Assembly: GCF_014695375.1 (NCBI RefSeq)
Contig: NZ_JACJOG010000013.1
Span: 1 to 64,000, forward strand
DNA length: 64,000 nucleotides
Source: Coleofasciculus sp. FACHB-T130
GTDB taxonomy: Bacteria > Cyanobacteriota > Cyanobacteriia > Cyanobacteriales > FACHB-T130
Direction: 5' to 3'
Notes under the pieces: generated by a model
Told to the model about the DNA's origin: nothing
What the model saw: the letters and a program-made list of their open reading frames with translations, nothing else
Database searches by the model: none
Part shown: in pieces, positions 53,831-62,709 of the stretch
How the letters are laid out: the number at the start of each line of letters is the position of its first letter
How positions within the stretch are numbered: position 1 is the stretch's first letter
Program-made: the position numbers and the translations under genes

Positions 53831-53886
53831 AGTAAACAATAAAATTAGTAGGACTTTCGCAGCTAGTTGATGCTCATCAAGAAAGA

Positions 53887-53911
53887 AAAGCACAATCTAT
53901 TATTGTGCTTT
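53887..53911. terminator. 10-bp hairpin
   Basis: AAAGCACAAT and ATTGTGCTTT flank a CTATT loop, 57 nt after the preceding gene. Nothing else stands out in 53831-54097 apart from a GGACTTTCGCAG stretch resembling the MITE-like ends at 34599. Confidence 0.5.
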
Positions 53912-54097
53912 GCTAATAGCAATCCTATTTGAGTGATGAGATGCCAGCAATGTCAGATACCCTAATTCTCTCTCGAAGCCGGAGATCTTGCCTTTAGGAA
54001 TCCTTTAGGACTGCTATAACACGAGCTTTCTTTCTTGCCTTGTTCAGCCTACACGCAGCAGTTACACCATTGCTGCTACTAAATATTCAAGTAATTG

Positions 54098-54874
54098 TTA
54101 AGTAGGAGAGAAAGGCTGTAACCAGCGGAGAATTTCTCTTTTCAACAAATTCAGCTCTTTGTATAAAATTTCTTGCTTTACCCATTGACCAACAGCATCA
54201 AACGGTGTGAAGTCCTTTCCCGCTTGCCAATTGACATCTTGACCAAGCGGTGTAATATGACTTCCTGGTAACATTTGCATTGCTACCATCCCCGAAAATC
54301 GCTTCTGCAAAACCTCAGTTAAGCCAGTTGATTGGTCAAGCGTATCGTTAGAAAATTTAATCAGTAAATTTCGCGGAATACTGTATTTATCAGCGATCAA
54401 CTTGTTAGTTTCTACCGGCGAAGGTGTAAACTCGACATTAAAAGCTGGGCTGAAATTAAACTGCTGCACAAATGGGATGGCTTCGCTTGCGGTGTAGTTA
54501 TTAAAGGAAATCAGGATATTCCCAGCACGTTCCACTGAAAAAAGACTACCAATGAGTAAATGCAGTTTGCAACCCATGCTGTGTCCAAGTCCGTAGATTG
54601 GGAGATATCGCCGCCGCAATAACGCTTTTGCCCGTAATTGTTCGATGGCGCTATCGAAGCTCAGGAGAACGTTGCCTGCGATCGCGCTATGATCCAGCGT
54701 ATTCACAAACGGCGTCGCAATCACCGCATAGCCTTGATTCCCCAGTTGTTCTAACAACCAGCGATAAGTGACGTGGGGTGCAGCCGCCACAAATGCGCCC
54801 CCAAGAAAATGCACAATTCCTACAGGATGTTGGGGAATTAACACCCAATTACCGGATATTTCTTTCCAGTCCAT
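54098..54874 (-). CDS. DUF1350-family alpha/beta-hydrolase-like protein
   Basis: A 258-residue protein of the DUF1350 family found in cyanobacteria and plants. It begins MDWKEISGNWVLIPQHPVGI and has the oxyanion-type HFLGGAFVAAAPHVTYRWLL and the nucleophile elbow-like GLGHSMGCKLHLLIGS near residue 97 (Gly-His-Ser-Met-Gly). NILISFNNYTASEAIPF and MLPGSHITPLGQD carry the presumed acid and His. Function unknown. Confidence 0.9.
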   Translation of the reverse strand: MDWKEISGNWVLIPQHPVGIVHFLGGAFVAAAPHVTYRWLLEQLGNQGYAVIATPFVNTLDHSAIAGNVLLSFDSAIEQLRAKALLRRRYLPIYGLGHSMGCKLHLLIGSLFSVERAGNILISFNNYTASEAIPFVQQFNFSPAFNVEFTPSPVETNKLIADKYSIPRNLLIKFSNDTLDQSTGLTEVLQKRFSGMVAMQMLPGSHITPLGQDVNWQAGKDFTPFDAVGQWVKQEILYKELNLLKREILRWLQPFSPT

Positions 54875-54935
54875 GAAGCGATATTCGCGTTGTTAATACT
54901 TCTTCATCTTAAAGCTTGCTTGCCGGAGGTGGGCA

Positions 54936-54993
54936 GCGATAAGCCTAACGACTTCACTTGGCTAACGCACTGACCAAAAGAGAATGCGATCGC
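54936..54993. repeat. Dispersed repeat, copy 1, beside the thermonuclease gene
   Basis: GCGATAAGCCTAACGACTTC followed by ACTTGGCTAACGCACTGACC and AAAAGAGAATGCG. It matches 55694-55746 with about eight differences. The two copies bracket the thermonuclease gene. Confidence 0.6.
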
Positions 54994-55056
54994 CTTTGTT
55001 TGCCCAGCGCTTTTTGCTAAGACCCAAAGTATATTCCTTGTCTTCGTTCCCGCTCA

Positions 55057-55578
55057 CTAACCGCGACTACCCTGAGTGCGGCGGAAATCCCACGGCATCA
55101 TCGGTTGAGCTTGTTTCCAAAAACCCAAACGTTGCTTTTTAGCTGCTGCCTGTGCTTGTAGATATTGGTTTTTGGTAGCAGCGCAATTGTTTAAATGTTG
55201 CGGGTAGACAACGGCTTGACCTTCTTGCACCATTTGAAGGTTTACTGACTGATTGCCTCGGTAAACTTCCGCCACAGTGCGCCCAGACTTGTCTGTATTC
55301 ACCACCCTTAGCCGCACGCTCTGACCAGGGGCTAGAAGCTGCTTGAGGCGATTAGCCGATCGATCGCCCCACGGTTTCTGCTCTCTTTCAGGCGCATCAA
55401 TACAAGCTAGCCGAATTCTGAACTGTTTGTTGCCTTGGCTTACCGTAACATCATCTCCATCTCTAGCACTTACTACTTGAAATGAGGCGTTTTGGGCTAA
55501 ACTGTTGCCGCTCAAAGAAACAAAGGCAATCGTTAACACAGCAGCAGGCAGGGTTTTTGCAAACGTTGATAGATTCAT
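55057..55578 (-). CDS. Secreted thermonuclease (SNase) family protein
   Basis: A 173-residue protein with a signal peptide (TLPAAVLTIAFVSLSGNSLA). I take ATG 55578 (MNLSTFAKTLPA); the longer frame to 55662 adds a poor leader. SNase landmarks: ARDGDDVTV, RIRLACIDAPEREQKPWG with catalytic Arg and Asp, DKSGRTVAEVY, and LNLQM-like VNLQMVQEGQAVVYP. Family enzymes cut DNA and RNA with Ca2+. It may scavenge external nucleic acids. Confidence 0.92.
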   Translation of the reverse strand: MNLSTFAKTLPAAVLTIAFVSLSGNSLAQNASFQVVSARDGDDVTVSQGNKQFRIRLACIDAPEREQKPWGDRSANRLKQLLAPGQSVRLRVVNTDKSGRTVAEVYRGNQSVNLQMVQEGQAVVYPQHLNNCAATKNQYLQAQAAAKKQRLGFWKQAQPMMPWDFRRTQGSRG

Positions 55579-55693
55579 GGCAGTCGTTGTAAATGCCTTG
55601 TAAAAGATGTATGTAATTTCTAAATTACCGAGCTGCGATCCGAAGGCTGCGCGGTAGCGCAATCGCTCTTTTGTCTACGGCTAACACAATCGT

Positions 55694-55746
55694 GCGATAA
55701 GCCTAACGGCTTCGCTTCGCTAAGGCGCTCAACCAGAGAAAATGCG
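55694..55746. repeat. Dispersed repeat, copy 2, beside the thermonuclease gene
   Basis: GCGATAAGCCTAACGGCTTC followed by GCTTCGCTAAGGCGCTCAAC and CAGAGAAAATGCG. It is in the same orientation as copy 1. Further palindromic repeats (GTTCGCGTAGCG, CTATCCCGTAGGGAGT types) follow up to 55830. Confidence 0.6.
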
Positions 55747-55840
55747 TGAAACGTTCGCGTAGCGTTCTCGTTCCTCGAAGGGGTTCCCGAAGGGTAGAGT
55801 CGCTATCCCGTAGGGAGTCGCGCTTTACTTCTATAAAGCA

Positions 55841-56104
55841 TCACTCGTCAATCGTTGGAGGCTCGCGCTTTAATAAATCAGAGGGAGGGCGATCGTTACT
55901 CCATGCCCACCAGACACTACCGCACTGGCACTGATAAAACTCCTGCCATTTTCGGCGATAATCTTCTGTCATCACGGGCGATCTCCGGTTGAGCCAAACC
56001 TGTTGCGCTTCCCTGGAGGAAGCCCGACAGTTAGGACAGCAAAACTTGCGGGCGTGAGTAGCAGATTCGATCCATTTGGGAGGAACTGAGTCAAAAGCTT
56101 CCAT
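55841..56104 (-). CDS. Small zinc-ribbon-like protein
   Basis: An 87-residue protein with two Cys pairs, CCPNCRAS near residue 23 and YQCQCGSVWWAWS near residue 58. This looks like a zinc ribbon of C-x2-C ... C-x-C type. Basic residues between them (LNRRSPVMTEDYRRKW) could contact nucleic acid. No family name is assigned. Confidence 0.65.
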   Translation of the reverse strand: MEAFDSVPPKWIESATHARKFCCPNCRASSREAQQVWLNRRSPVMTEDYRRKWQEFYQCQCGSVWWAWSNDRPPSDLLKREPPTIDE

Positions 56105-56388
56105 GTATTGAATTTGTGGGTAATTAACTGCCCAAGAGCAGCATTCTTCAAGCTGGGACTGCTCTAGCTAAGTTGTTTCCTTGTGTTTAGGAATTCTTAA
56201 GTTTGAATAAGATACAGGCTTCTGTGCTTATTTTAAAGCTGTAGTAGTACTGAAGCGCCTCATTTTCAGTTATTGTCTTGGGTGTCCCGTGTCATCCTTC
56301 TCCAGGCGGGGATAAAGCCGAAAAACGCGCTCATTTGCAGGGGACGGCAAACTGGGAAGCACTCTCTCAAGAAATAAGGATTCAGCCC

Positions 56389-58116
56389 ATGTCTCATCCT
56401 TTTTATCTCAACCTTATCTCCTTTTTCGGCCTTTTTGGTTTATGCGCGATCGCGTGGCTCTTTTCCGAACACAAGCGAATCATTCCTTGGCGCGTCATTA
56501 TCTGGGGCATTGGTTTGCAATTAGTCTTGGCTTTTTTGGTGTTCAAGTTTCCCCCCACGCGAATCGCACTGGAGCGGTTTACGACCTTACTAGACGCGGT
56601 GTTTGTCGCTGCTGACACTGGGGCGCGGTTTGTCTTTGGGAGAAATATTGTCCCCATCCCCGGTCAAGATCCACCAATCAATCTTGGCTATATTTTTGCT
56701 TTTCGCGCCTTACCGACGGTAATCTTTTTCTCCGGACTGATGGCGCTCCTCTACAACATCGGCGTCATTCAAGTCATCACCGAGTTATTTGCCAAATTAT
56801 TTTATTGGACGATGCGCCTGAGCGGGGCGGAAGCGCTCAGCGGTGCCGCGAATATTTTTGTGGGCATTGAGGCGGCGATTGTCGTTAAGCCTTATCTGCC
56901 AAAAATGACCCGTTCGGAACTGTGCGCGATTCTAGCGTGTTGTTTTGGTACGGCTGCCTCCTCAACCCTGGCAATTTATGTCAGTTTCCTCAGACCTGTC
57001 TTTCCGAACATTCTGGGACACTTAGTATCGGCGTCGATTATGGCTATCCCCGCCTGTTTTGTGATCTCAAAAATTTTAGTGCCAGAAACCGGAACACCGC
57101 TGACGCTGGGCGGTATTCCTAGCGAGAAAACAGCCAAGGAATTTGAGCAAAATGAGTTTGAGGAAGTCGAGAAGGAAGGGACGTACAAACAGGAAACAGT
57201 CGCTGGAGAACCCATCGAGCGAGTTAGCCCCTTAGATGCGGCGATTGTCGGCTCTTTGGATGGGGTGAAGATGGCAGTAGCGATCGCTGCCGTGTTGATC
57301 TTAATCTTGGGTTTAGTTTCTTTAGTGAATCAATTTTTTGGTTGGTTGGGCGGTTTACCCGGAGCAGTCGGTGACTTATTCAAAGTTGTCACTTTAGCAA
57401 ATATTCAAGGAGTCTTGTTTTATCCCCTAACAATCTTAACCGGCGTCCCTTTTAGCGAATCTTGGACGGCTTCTGTGATTATTGGGCGACGACTCCTCGA
57501 AACTGCAATTCCTCCCTATCAAGCGTTAGCAGAAGCCGCCCAAGCCGGAACTGTAAGCGATCGCACGGTGTTAATTGTCAGTTATGCCCTCTCCGGATTT
57601 GCCCATCTAGCTTCAGTCGGCATTTTTGTGGGTGGCACCATTGCCCTCATTCCCTCGCGGCGCAAAGATATCTCCGAACTCGGTTGGAAAGCGCTATTTG
57701 CTGGCACGCTGGCGACAATGATGATTGCCTGTCTAGCTGGCATATTTGACACTGGAGATCCCAGTATTTTGGGTGTACAAGGCGCTCCTGCTTCCATCAC
57801 CGCTCCTGCTGCTAGCCCAACGGTGTCTCCTGCTCCCGGTGCCACGGTTTCCCCTGTACCAACGTCAACACCCGTTAACCCAGCGATAACGCCCTTACCG
57901 GCTACAACGATTTCACCCGAACCAACGTCAACACCTGTTAGCCCAGCCCTAGCGCCCTCACCCGCAACTCGGCTGCAAGCCCCCGCCACAAAACCTCCGG
58001 CGACACCCAGAGCGACAACAACACCCAAGGCGACGCCTAGAGCTACCACTCCGCCCACTCAGCAAGCTCCTAAACCCAAGCCTACGGCTTCAGCCGTTCC
58101 GTCTCCCTCCCCCTAA
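56389..58116 (+). CDS. NupC-family nucleoside transporter with Pro/Thr/Ser tail
   Basis: A 575-residue concentrative nucleoside transporter (CNT). ATG 56389 (MSHPFYLNLISFFGLFG) follows a TAAGGA site by 8 nt; the frame is open from 56278. CNT landmarks: QLVLAFLVFKFPPTRIAL, FFSGLMALLYNIGVIQVI, LSGAEALSGAANIFVGIEAA (nucleoside site) and SYALSGFAHLASVGIFVGG. It probably imports nucleosides with Na+ or H+. The last ~110 residues are an unusual low-complexity tail of Pro, Thr, Ala and Ser (SPVPTSTPVNPAITPLPA type). Confidence 0.9.
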   Translation: MSHPFYLNLISFFGLFGLCAIAWLFSEHKRIIPWRVIIWGIGLQLVLAFLVFKFPPTRIALERFTTLLDAVFVAADTGARFVFGRNIVPIPGQDPPINLGYIFAFRALPTVIFFSGLMALLYNIGVIQVITELFAKLFYWTMRLSGAEALSGAANIFVGIEAAIVVKPYLPKMTRSELCAILACCFGTAASSTLAIYVSFLRPVFPNILGHLVSASIMAIPACFVISKILVPETGTPLTLGGIPSEKTAKEFEQNEFEEVEKEGTYKQETVAGEPIERVSPLDAAIVGSLDGVKMAVAIAAVLILILGLVSLVNQFFGWLGGLPGAVGDLFKVVTLANIQGVLFYPLTILTGVPFSESWTASVIIGRRLLETAIPPYQALAEAAQAGTVSDRTVLIVSYALSGFAHLASVGIFVGGTIALIPSRRKDISELGWKALFAGTLATMMIACLAGIFDTGDPSILGVQGAPASITAPAASPTVSPAPGATVSPVPTSTPVNPAITPLPATTISPEPTSTPVSPALAPSPATRLQAPATKPPATPRATTTPKATPRATTPPTQQAPKPKPTASAVPSPSP

Positions 58117-58264
58117 AACTGAGGATTGTGGATTTATTTCAACTTCCTGGGTAGGGGCATATCCCTACTTTTACCAGTTATTTCATCCACATTCCTTAGA
58201 ATAGTTTTCAGTGAGTAGAGGGGAGCGATCGCGTCTTTACCATAGTTGCCCCAAGTCATCCAAG

Positions 58265-58876
58265 ATGAATCCAGAGCCTGAAATTCGCCGCTTATTAGAT
58301 GTCATGCCTGCATCTGGTCGAATGCTGACAAAAGTGGTTAGCAAACCGGAGCAACCGCAGGTGATTAATAGCCCGTTTCCGCTGCCTTGGGCACAAGATC
58401 GACCGATTTATATCAATTTTGATTTATGGCGTCGCTTGTCTCAGCCGCAGCGAGATTTGCTGATTTTACGCACAGTTGCTTGGCTGACTGGGATCAAGTG
58501 GTTTAAACCCGACCTTTATCAAGGTGTGGTGGCGGCTGGGGCAATCGGAGCAATCGTGCAGCTTGTCCAAGGAGATGCTGTGGGTGTTGTCGTGGCTAGC
58601 GGATTGAGCGGACTGGCAGCGACTCAGATTTGGCGAAACACTCGCAGTTCTCAGTCTGAACTGGATGCGGATGAATCGGCAATTAAGGTAGCGATTCGGC
58701 GGGGCTACACGGAAGCTGAAGCTGCCCAGCAATTGTTATCCGCAATTGAAGCCGTCGGCAAAATCGAAGGTCGTTCCAGTTTGAATTTTACAGAGTTAAT
58801 TCGCGCTCAAAATTTAAGAGCGATCGCGGGTTTGTCATCGCTGAGCGTTCCAGAAAGCGTCAAAAAAAGCAGTTAA
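58265..58876 (+). CDS. DUF3318-family protein
   Basis: A 203-residue protein of a cyanobacterial family of unknown function. I take ATG 58265 (MNPEPEIRRLLDVMPASGRM), which is the usual start; the frame is open from GTG 58211. The middle has a hydrophobic region (YQGVVAAGAIGAIVQLVQGD, VGVVVASGLSGLAATQIW), and the region ELDADESAIKVAIRRGYTEA follows. Convergent with a GT39 gene four bases downstream. Confidence 0.85.
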   Translation: MNPEPEIRRLLDVMPASGRMLTKVVSKPEQPQVINSPFPLPWAQDRPIYINFDLWRRLSQPQRDLLILRTVAWLTGIKWFKPDLYQGVVAAGAIGAIVQLVQGDAVGVVVASGLSGLAATQIWRNTRSSQSELDADESAIKVAIRRGYTEAEAAQQLLSAIEAVGKIEGRSSLNFTELIRAQNLRAIAGLSSLSVPESVKKSS

Positions 58877-58879
58877 GCT

Positions 58880-60640
58880 TTAGCGCTCTCGACAGTAATA
58901 AAGTTTGGTTTCGTAGCCATCCACTGAAGGGAAATTGGCATTCGTAACACATTTATCTAACTCTATGGGTGCGTGGAAATTTACCAGCAAAACATCTAGA
59001 GGGCGCGGTAAAGTCGCCAAAGTTTTTTGCAGCGCCGCTGTTGAAGTTTGAGGATTTTGGTCTTGATGCGCTAGGAGAAATTGGATTTCCCTTGGCTGTA
59101 CCGCTTGCTGTTTGAGTTCCCACGCGATTCCCATCATTTCCCCATTTTGTACATGGGTTTTGTGAGTTGTGGCAATTAGAATTGGCACTTGCACAGATGA
59201 AGATGGGGAATCTTGCAACTCTATAATCGGTGGCACTAAGAGATCGGGGCGATAGTATTTCTGATAACCCAAATTGCAGGCGACTGTTAGCCCGCTCAAT
59301 AGTCCCATGAGCCAAATGAGCGCCACAGCTTTTTGACCAGATATTTTAATAAAAGGGTTGATTTTACCTTTGGTTTTTGAGCCGGGATCGATGCTGACTG
59401 GACTTGACTCTTTTAAAGTAGTTTCTTCAACCTTCACAGCGTTCCAGCAGGCGGCAAGACTGGCTCCTACGATAACAATTACAGCGGGAAAATAGACGAA
59501 GTTATACCTTGCCCCGCGAGTTAAATCAATTCCGAGGATGTAGGTAAAGACAAAAAATAGCGCGATCGCACTCCAAATAAAACCCTCAAAGAGTTGGGTT
59601 GTCAAACCCGCCTCTTGCCGCTGAAATTTCAAGCCTCGATAGAGGATGGGTAGCGCCCAAAGAAAGAAAACAATCATCACAGCCCCAGAAAGAATCACCA
59701 CGACTAAATCGGGTGACTCTACCGGAAGTAGGGCGATCATCGTAATCCAAGCCGCGATCGCCTGAAATATAGGACTAAGCCATGCCAAACCGACGCGATC
59801 GCCTTGAATCCATTCGGTTAGCTTGCCCCCATAACTGTTCTGCAAGAATACTGGCACCCACACTAATCCCCCCGCCAGCGTCCCAGCCGCAACCGCCAGC
59901 AATGGGATCGAGGACTTGACACTGGGAAATTTAAAATTCTTCTGAGTCCGTCTTTGTTGCCATAGAAGGACAATCAACGCCAGCGCTTGGGCACCTAAAG
60001 TTAGAACGAAAAAATAATGACTGGAAATTCCTAATGTATTAATCCCTACCCAGAGGAGTACGAGCCAAACGGGCAGAGGTGCCTGACGTTGCAGATGTCG
60101 TGCGGCAACCACCAGACAGGTAAGGGAAGCGATCGCCCACAAAATTGCCAAAGTGTAATGACGGGCTTCCTGCGCTAGAAAGATGCCGTAGGGCGAAACC
60201 GCCATCATTGCTGCTGCCAAGTGCCCTACCAACCGAGAACGAAACGCAAACCAGCCGAATGCGTACATTGCAGGGATAGAGGCGACGCCGAAAAGGGCAG
60301 CAAGCGATCGCGCCCCCCACAGCGAAACCAATCCCCCATCCGGCGGAAATAGTTTCAACCACAGGTGAGTTAGCACAAAGTAGAGAGGGGGATGGTTGCT
60401 TTCAGTGACTAAGTGATGAATGACATCGTTGATTCCGGCTGCTGGGTTTGCTTGCAAAGGTTGCAGAAGAGTATCGAGTGCGATCGCTCGATCTAGGGGA
60501 ACGCCGCGAAAACTATTGCCTAGGCTGAAAACCAGCGTCGAAAATTCATCCGTCCAAGGCGACTTGCCAGCCAAATTCAGCAAGCGCAAGCCAGTCCCAA
60601 CTCCTATCCACACTAAAAGTAGCAGCCAGTTATTAGTCAT
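58880..60640 (-). CDS. GT39-family membrane glycosyltransferase (second copy)
   Basis: A 586-residue multi-pass protein of the PMT/ArnT-like type. The first loop has GKSPWTDEFSTLVFSLGNSF with the catalytic Asp/Glu pair, and the second loop SNHPPLYFVLTHLWLKLFPP. AQEARHYTLAILWAIASL follows the usual pattern. A soluble C-terminal domain ends VDGYETKLYYCRER. It is one of two clear GT39 proteins here, with 35844-37568. Confidence 0.88.
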   Translation of the reverse strand: MTNNWLLLLVWIGVGTGLRLLNLAGKSPWTDEFSTLVFSLGNSFRGVPLDRAIALDTLLQPLQANPAAGINDVIHHLVTESNHPPLYFVLTHLWLKLFPPDGGLVSLWGARSLAALFGVASIPAMYAFGWFAFRSRLVGHLAAAMMAVSPYGIFLAQEARHYTLAILWAIASLTCLVVAARHLQRQAPLPVWLVLLWVGINTLGISSHYFFVLTLGAQALALIVLLWQQRRTQKNFKFPSVKSSIPLLAVAAGTLAGGLVWVPVFLQNSYGGKLTEWIQGDRVGLAWLSPIFQAIAAWITMIALLPVESPDLVVVILSGAVMIVFFLWALPILYRGLKFQRQEAGLTTQLFEGFIWSAIALFFVFTYILGIDLTRGARYNFVYFPAVIVIVGASLAACWNAVKVEETTLKESSPVSIDPGSKTKGKINPFIKISGQKAVALIWLMGLLSGLTVACNLGYQKYYRPDLLVPPIIELQDSPSSSVQVPILIATTHKTHVQNGEMMGIAWELKQQAVQPREIQFLLAHQDQNPQTSTAALQKTLATLPRPLDVLLVNFHAPIELDKCVTNANFPSVDGYETKLYYCRER

Positions 60641-60911
60641 TAGTCAATGGTGAATGATACTTAGTTAAGCGCAATCGCTAACTATCATCCCTAGCTTAAA
60701 TGGCACTCGCCATAAGCCGTGTAAGATCCCATTGAACAAACGTTGCTAATCTGTTGACGTAGTACACAATCAGATTGCTGCATGAGCGGATAAACTCGAT
60801 TGGCGACGCTTTCTCGCTCTCAGGGGACTGCGTCCCGGACGCTCTTTGATCGCAGTCTAAATGCACAACAGCTTAGTAATCTGAAGAGACACTCGAAAAG
60901 GACATCCTCTC

Positions 60912-61187
60912 CTATCCGCTTGGCGAATCATTGCCGTAGCAAGACATTACTTCAAACATAGCACCGGCTATCAGTTGCACAGGAGCCGTAAAAACGTAGT
61001 AGATGATACCTGTACCCAAGAGTAAGACAGCCAAACTGAAGAGTATTACCCAGCGATCGGACGGTTCATAGGTATCTTCGTCAATATCACGAGCCTTTAA
61101 TGCGTGAACTACCCACCACCAACCGCAAGCGGTATGGTGGCGCTTCCAACTTCGTGTGGGATTTACGGCGAATAAGTTAATTTCACT
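60912..61187 (-). pseudogene. Fragment of a membrane-protein gene without a start codon
   Basis: An open frame of 91 codons reads NPTRSWKRHHTACGWWWVVH, then ALKARDIDEDTYEPSDRWV, a membrane helix ILFSLAVLLLGTGIIYYVFT and APVQLIAGAMFEVMSCYG, ending in TAG at 60912-60914. No ATG, GTG or TTG start is available before the upstream stop at 61188-61190. It looks like the 3' end of a larger gene. The upstream end coincides with a 17-bp perfect palindrome. The parent family is not recognised. The rest of the gap 60641-60911 shows no gene. Confidence 0.5.
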
Positions 61188-61221
61188 TTATAAGGCAATC
61201 CTCATAAAGTGAAATTAACTT
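61174..61221. repeat. 17-bp perfect inverted repeat
   Basis: AAGTTAATTTCACTTTA (61174-61190) and TAAAGTGAAATTAACTT (61205-61221) flank a 14-nt loop. It is AT-rich, so a weak terminator at best. It marks the break point of the gene fragment and lies 41 nt after the next minus-strand gene. Confidence 0.75.
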
Positions 61222-61261
61222 TCTTGTCAGATGAATAATTAGAAGTGATTGAATGCTGCCT

Positions 61262-61534
61262 TCAGCTATTAAAGCTTGATATCAGAGAATTCCAATCGAG
61301 GTTTTTCACCAGTTGGATCGCATCTTGGGGTAAATTCCCGATCTCACCCCACAATTGTCCGGGGGTGATGCCAAAAACGTACTGCAATCCCACCACCACC
61401 ACCAAAATTGTCAAAATCAACCCGAAACCAGCTTTTAAGATTCTAACCAGCAGCGTAACCAGCAAGAGGGATACGGCGATCGCTGCAACTACTAATACAA
61501 TCTGCGAATCTACTGACCCAATTAAAGAATCCAT
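61262..61534 (-). CDS. Small membrane protein, unknown function
   Basis: A 90-residue protein from ATG 61534 (MDSLIGSVDSQIVLVV); the frame is open to 61615 but the longer leader is unlikely. Two membrane helices (IVLVVAAIAVSLLLVTLLVR and AGFGLILTILVVVVGLQYVF) precede a short amphipathic tail (LPQDAIQLVKNLDW). No family is recognised. Confidence 0.65.
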   Translation of the reverse strand: MDSLIGSVDSQIVLVVAAIAVSLLLVTLLVRILKAGFGLILTILVVVVGLQYVFGITPGQLWGEIGNLPQDAIQLVKNLDWNSLISSFNS

Positions 61535-61655
61535 AATCCAAAATGCTAATGAGTGAGTAACAATAACTTTCCATTCTTTTGTACGGTGAGTTGACTCAAT
61601 GAGCTTGCAAGCCAATTTGTTAAATCATTGCGTCAACCCACTTGTACGCATCCTA

Positions 61656-62267
61656 TTAATCGTCAATTTCTACGGCTGTGAACGTACTAGGAATGCGAGA
61701 TTCAATAAATTCCTGCGATACGTTAGGAACTGCCAGCTTATTCTCTTGGGAAGACTTGAGTGGTGGAACGTTAAACTCAAGCGCAGAGGTATCAGGATTT
61801 CGGCGGGCGATTAAACGGGTACCATCCAGAATTGTATAAGTGGCAGGTGTTGACTCAATGCCTGCAACGTTAATACCACTCGGTAAATAAATTCCCTGGC
61901 AATCCCAGCCTTCAGGCGTTGTCTCACCGTCTGCTAGGAAGTAGAGACTGTTATCGCCAGTCTTCGATTCTTCAGAGGCGGGGCCAAAGATGCCGATTGT
62001 GTTCCCAGTTTGATTGCTGCATTGTCCCCAGGTGACACCCGACTCGATTGCGGCTTTTTGCAAGGTCAATTCGTCAATTCGCTGTTGCACTTCTGGAGGG
62101 ACATCCTGGCTTTCCTGGAGTGCTGATAAACCGTTTAGCGTTTTTGTCACCTGAATATAGTCAGGATTTTTGGATACCTTGGGTCGATCTGCCAGAGAGG
62201 GTTGGGCGATCGCTAGGTTCACCACAAATATCACTAGGGCGAGCGCAATTTTGAAAAGATTCTTCAT
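61656..62267 (-). CDS. Secreted protein, unknown function
   Basis: A 203-residue protein with a signal peptide (FKIALALVIFVVNLAIAQPS then LADRP). I take ATG 62267. The mature region has a helical start (LQESQDVPPEVQQRIDELTL), two Cys (WGQCSNQTGN and GWDCQGIYLP) that may pair, and LYFLADGETTPEGWDCQG. The end is beta-like. No family is recognised. Confidence 0.7.
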   Translation of the reverse strand: MKNLFKIALALVIFVVNLAIAQPSLADRPKVSKNPDYIQVTKTLNGLSALQESQDVPPEVQQRIDELTLQKAAIESGVTWGQCSNQTGNTIGIFGPASEESKTGDNSLYFLADGETTPEGWDCQGIYLPSGINVAGIESTPATYTILDGTRLIARRNPDTSALEFNVPPLKSSQENKLAVPNVSQEFIESRIPSTFTAVEIDD

Positions 62268-62709
62268 GTTTTTCTCTTGTGACAACCAGAAAGGCTTTCT
62301 CAATGTTCTTGTGTCTTTTGTCCAGACTGGCTATCCAGACTGGCGATCCAGTTTGGCAAGAATCTATTGCAGAAGCATAAATTCATCCTACGTAATCACA
62401 ATTTATAAAAGCAAACACTCTTTTTTGTTGAATCGATAAACTCAATTGATTGAGGAACTGGCATTACTGAAATTACCCGCAATTTGCACCAACGCTGTTC
62501 TGGGTAACAACCAGGGTTGGAAAAGTCGAATTCATAACGCTTAGCCTAAGTCAATCACTTCAATTTATTAATTCAACAAGAAAGAGTATTTGCTCTTATA
62601 CTTTAAGCGCCATACAGTGAAACTATAGCAAGTGCAGCACAAATACAAAAAACCCCTAAGCGCACTCATCAAAGCATTAAACGAATTTGAAGTTGCAAGA
62701 GGTAACAGC
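62268..62709. other. Intergenic region upstream of the DUF1003 gene
   Basis: About 440 bases between divergent genes. CCAGACTGGC occurs twice in tandem near 62320-62345 with ATCCAG between. No gene or clear promoter is seen. Confidence 0.35.

Noticed and set aside
57582-58058. Minus-strand open frame of 158 codons
   Set aside because: Antisense to the Pro/Thr-rich tail of the NupC-type gene; its Gly/Val richness is the complement of Pro/Thr codons.
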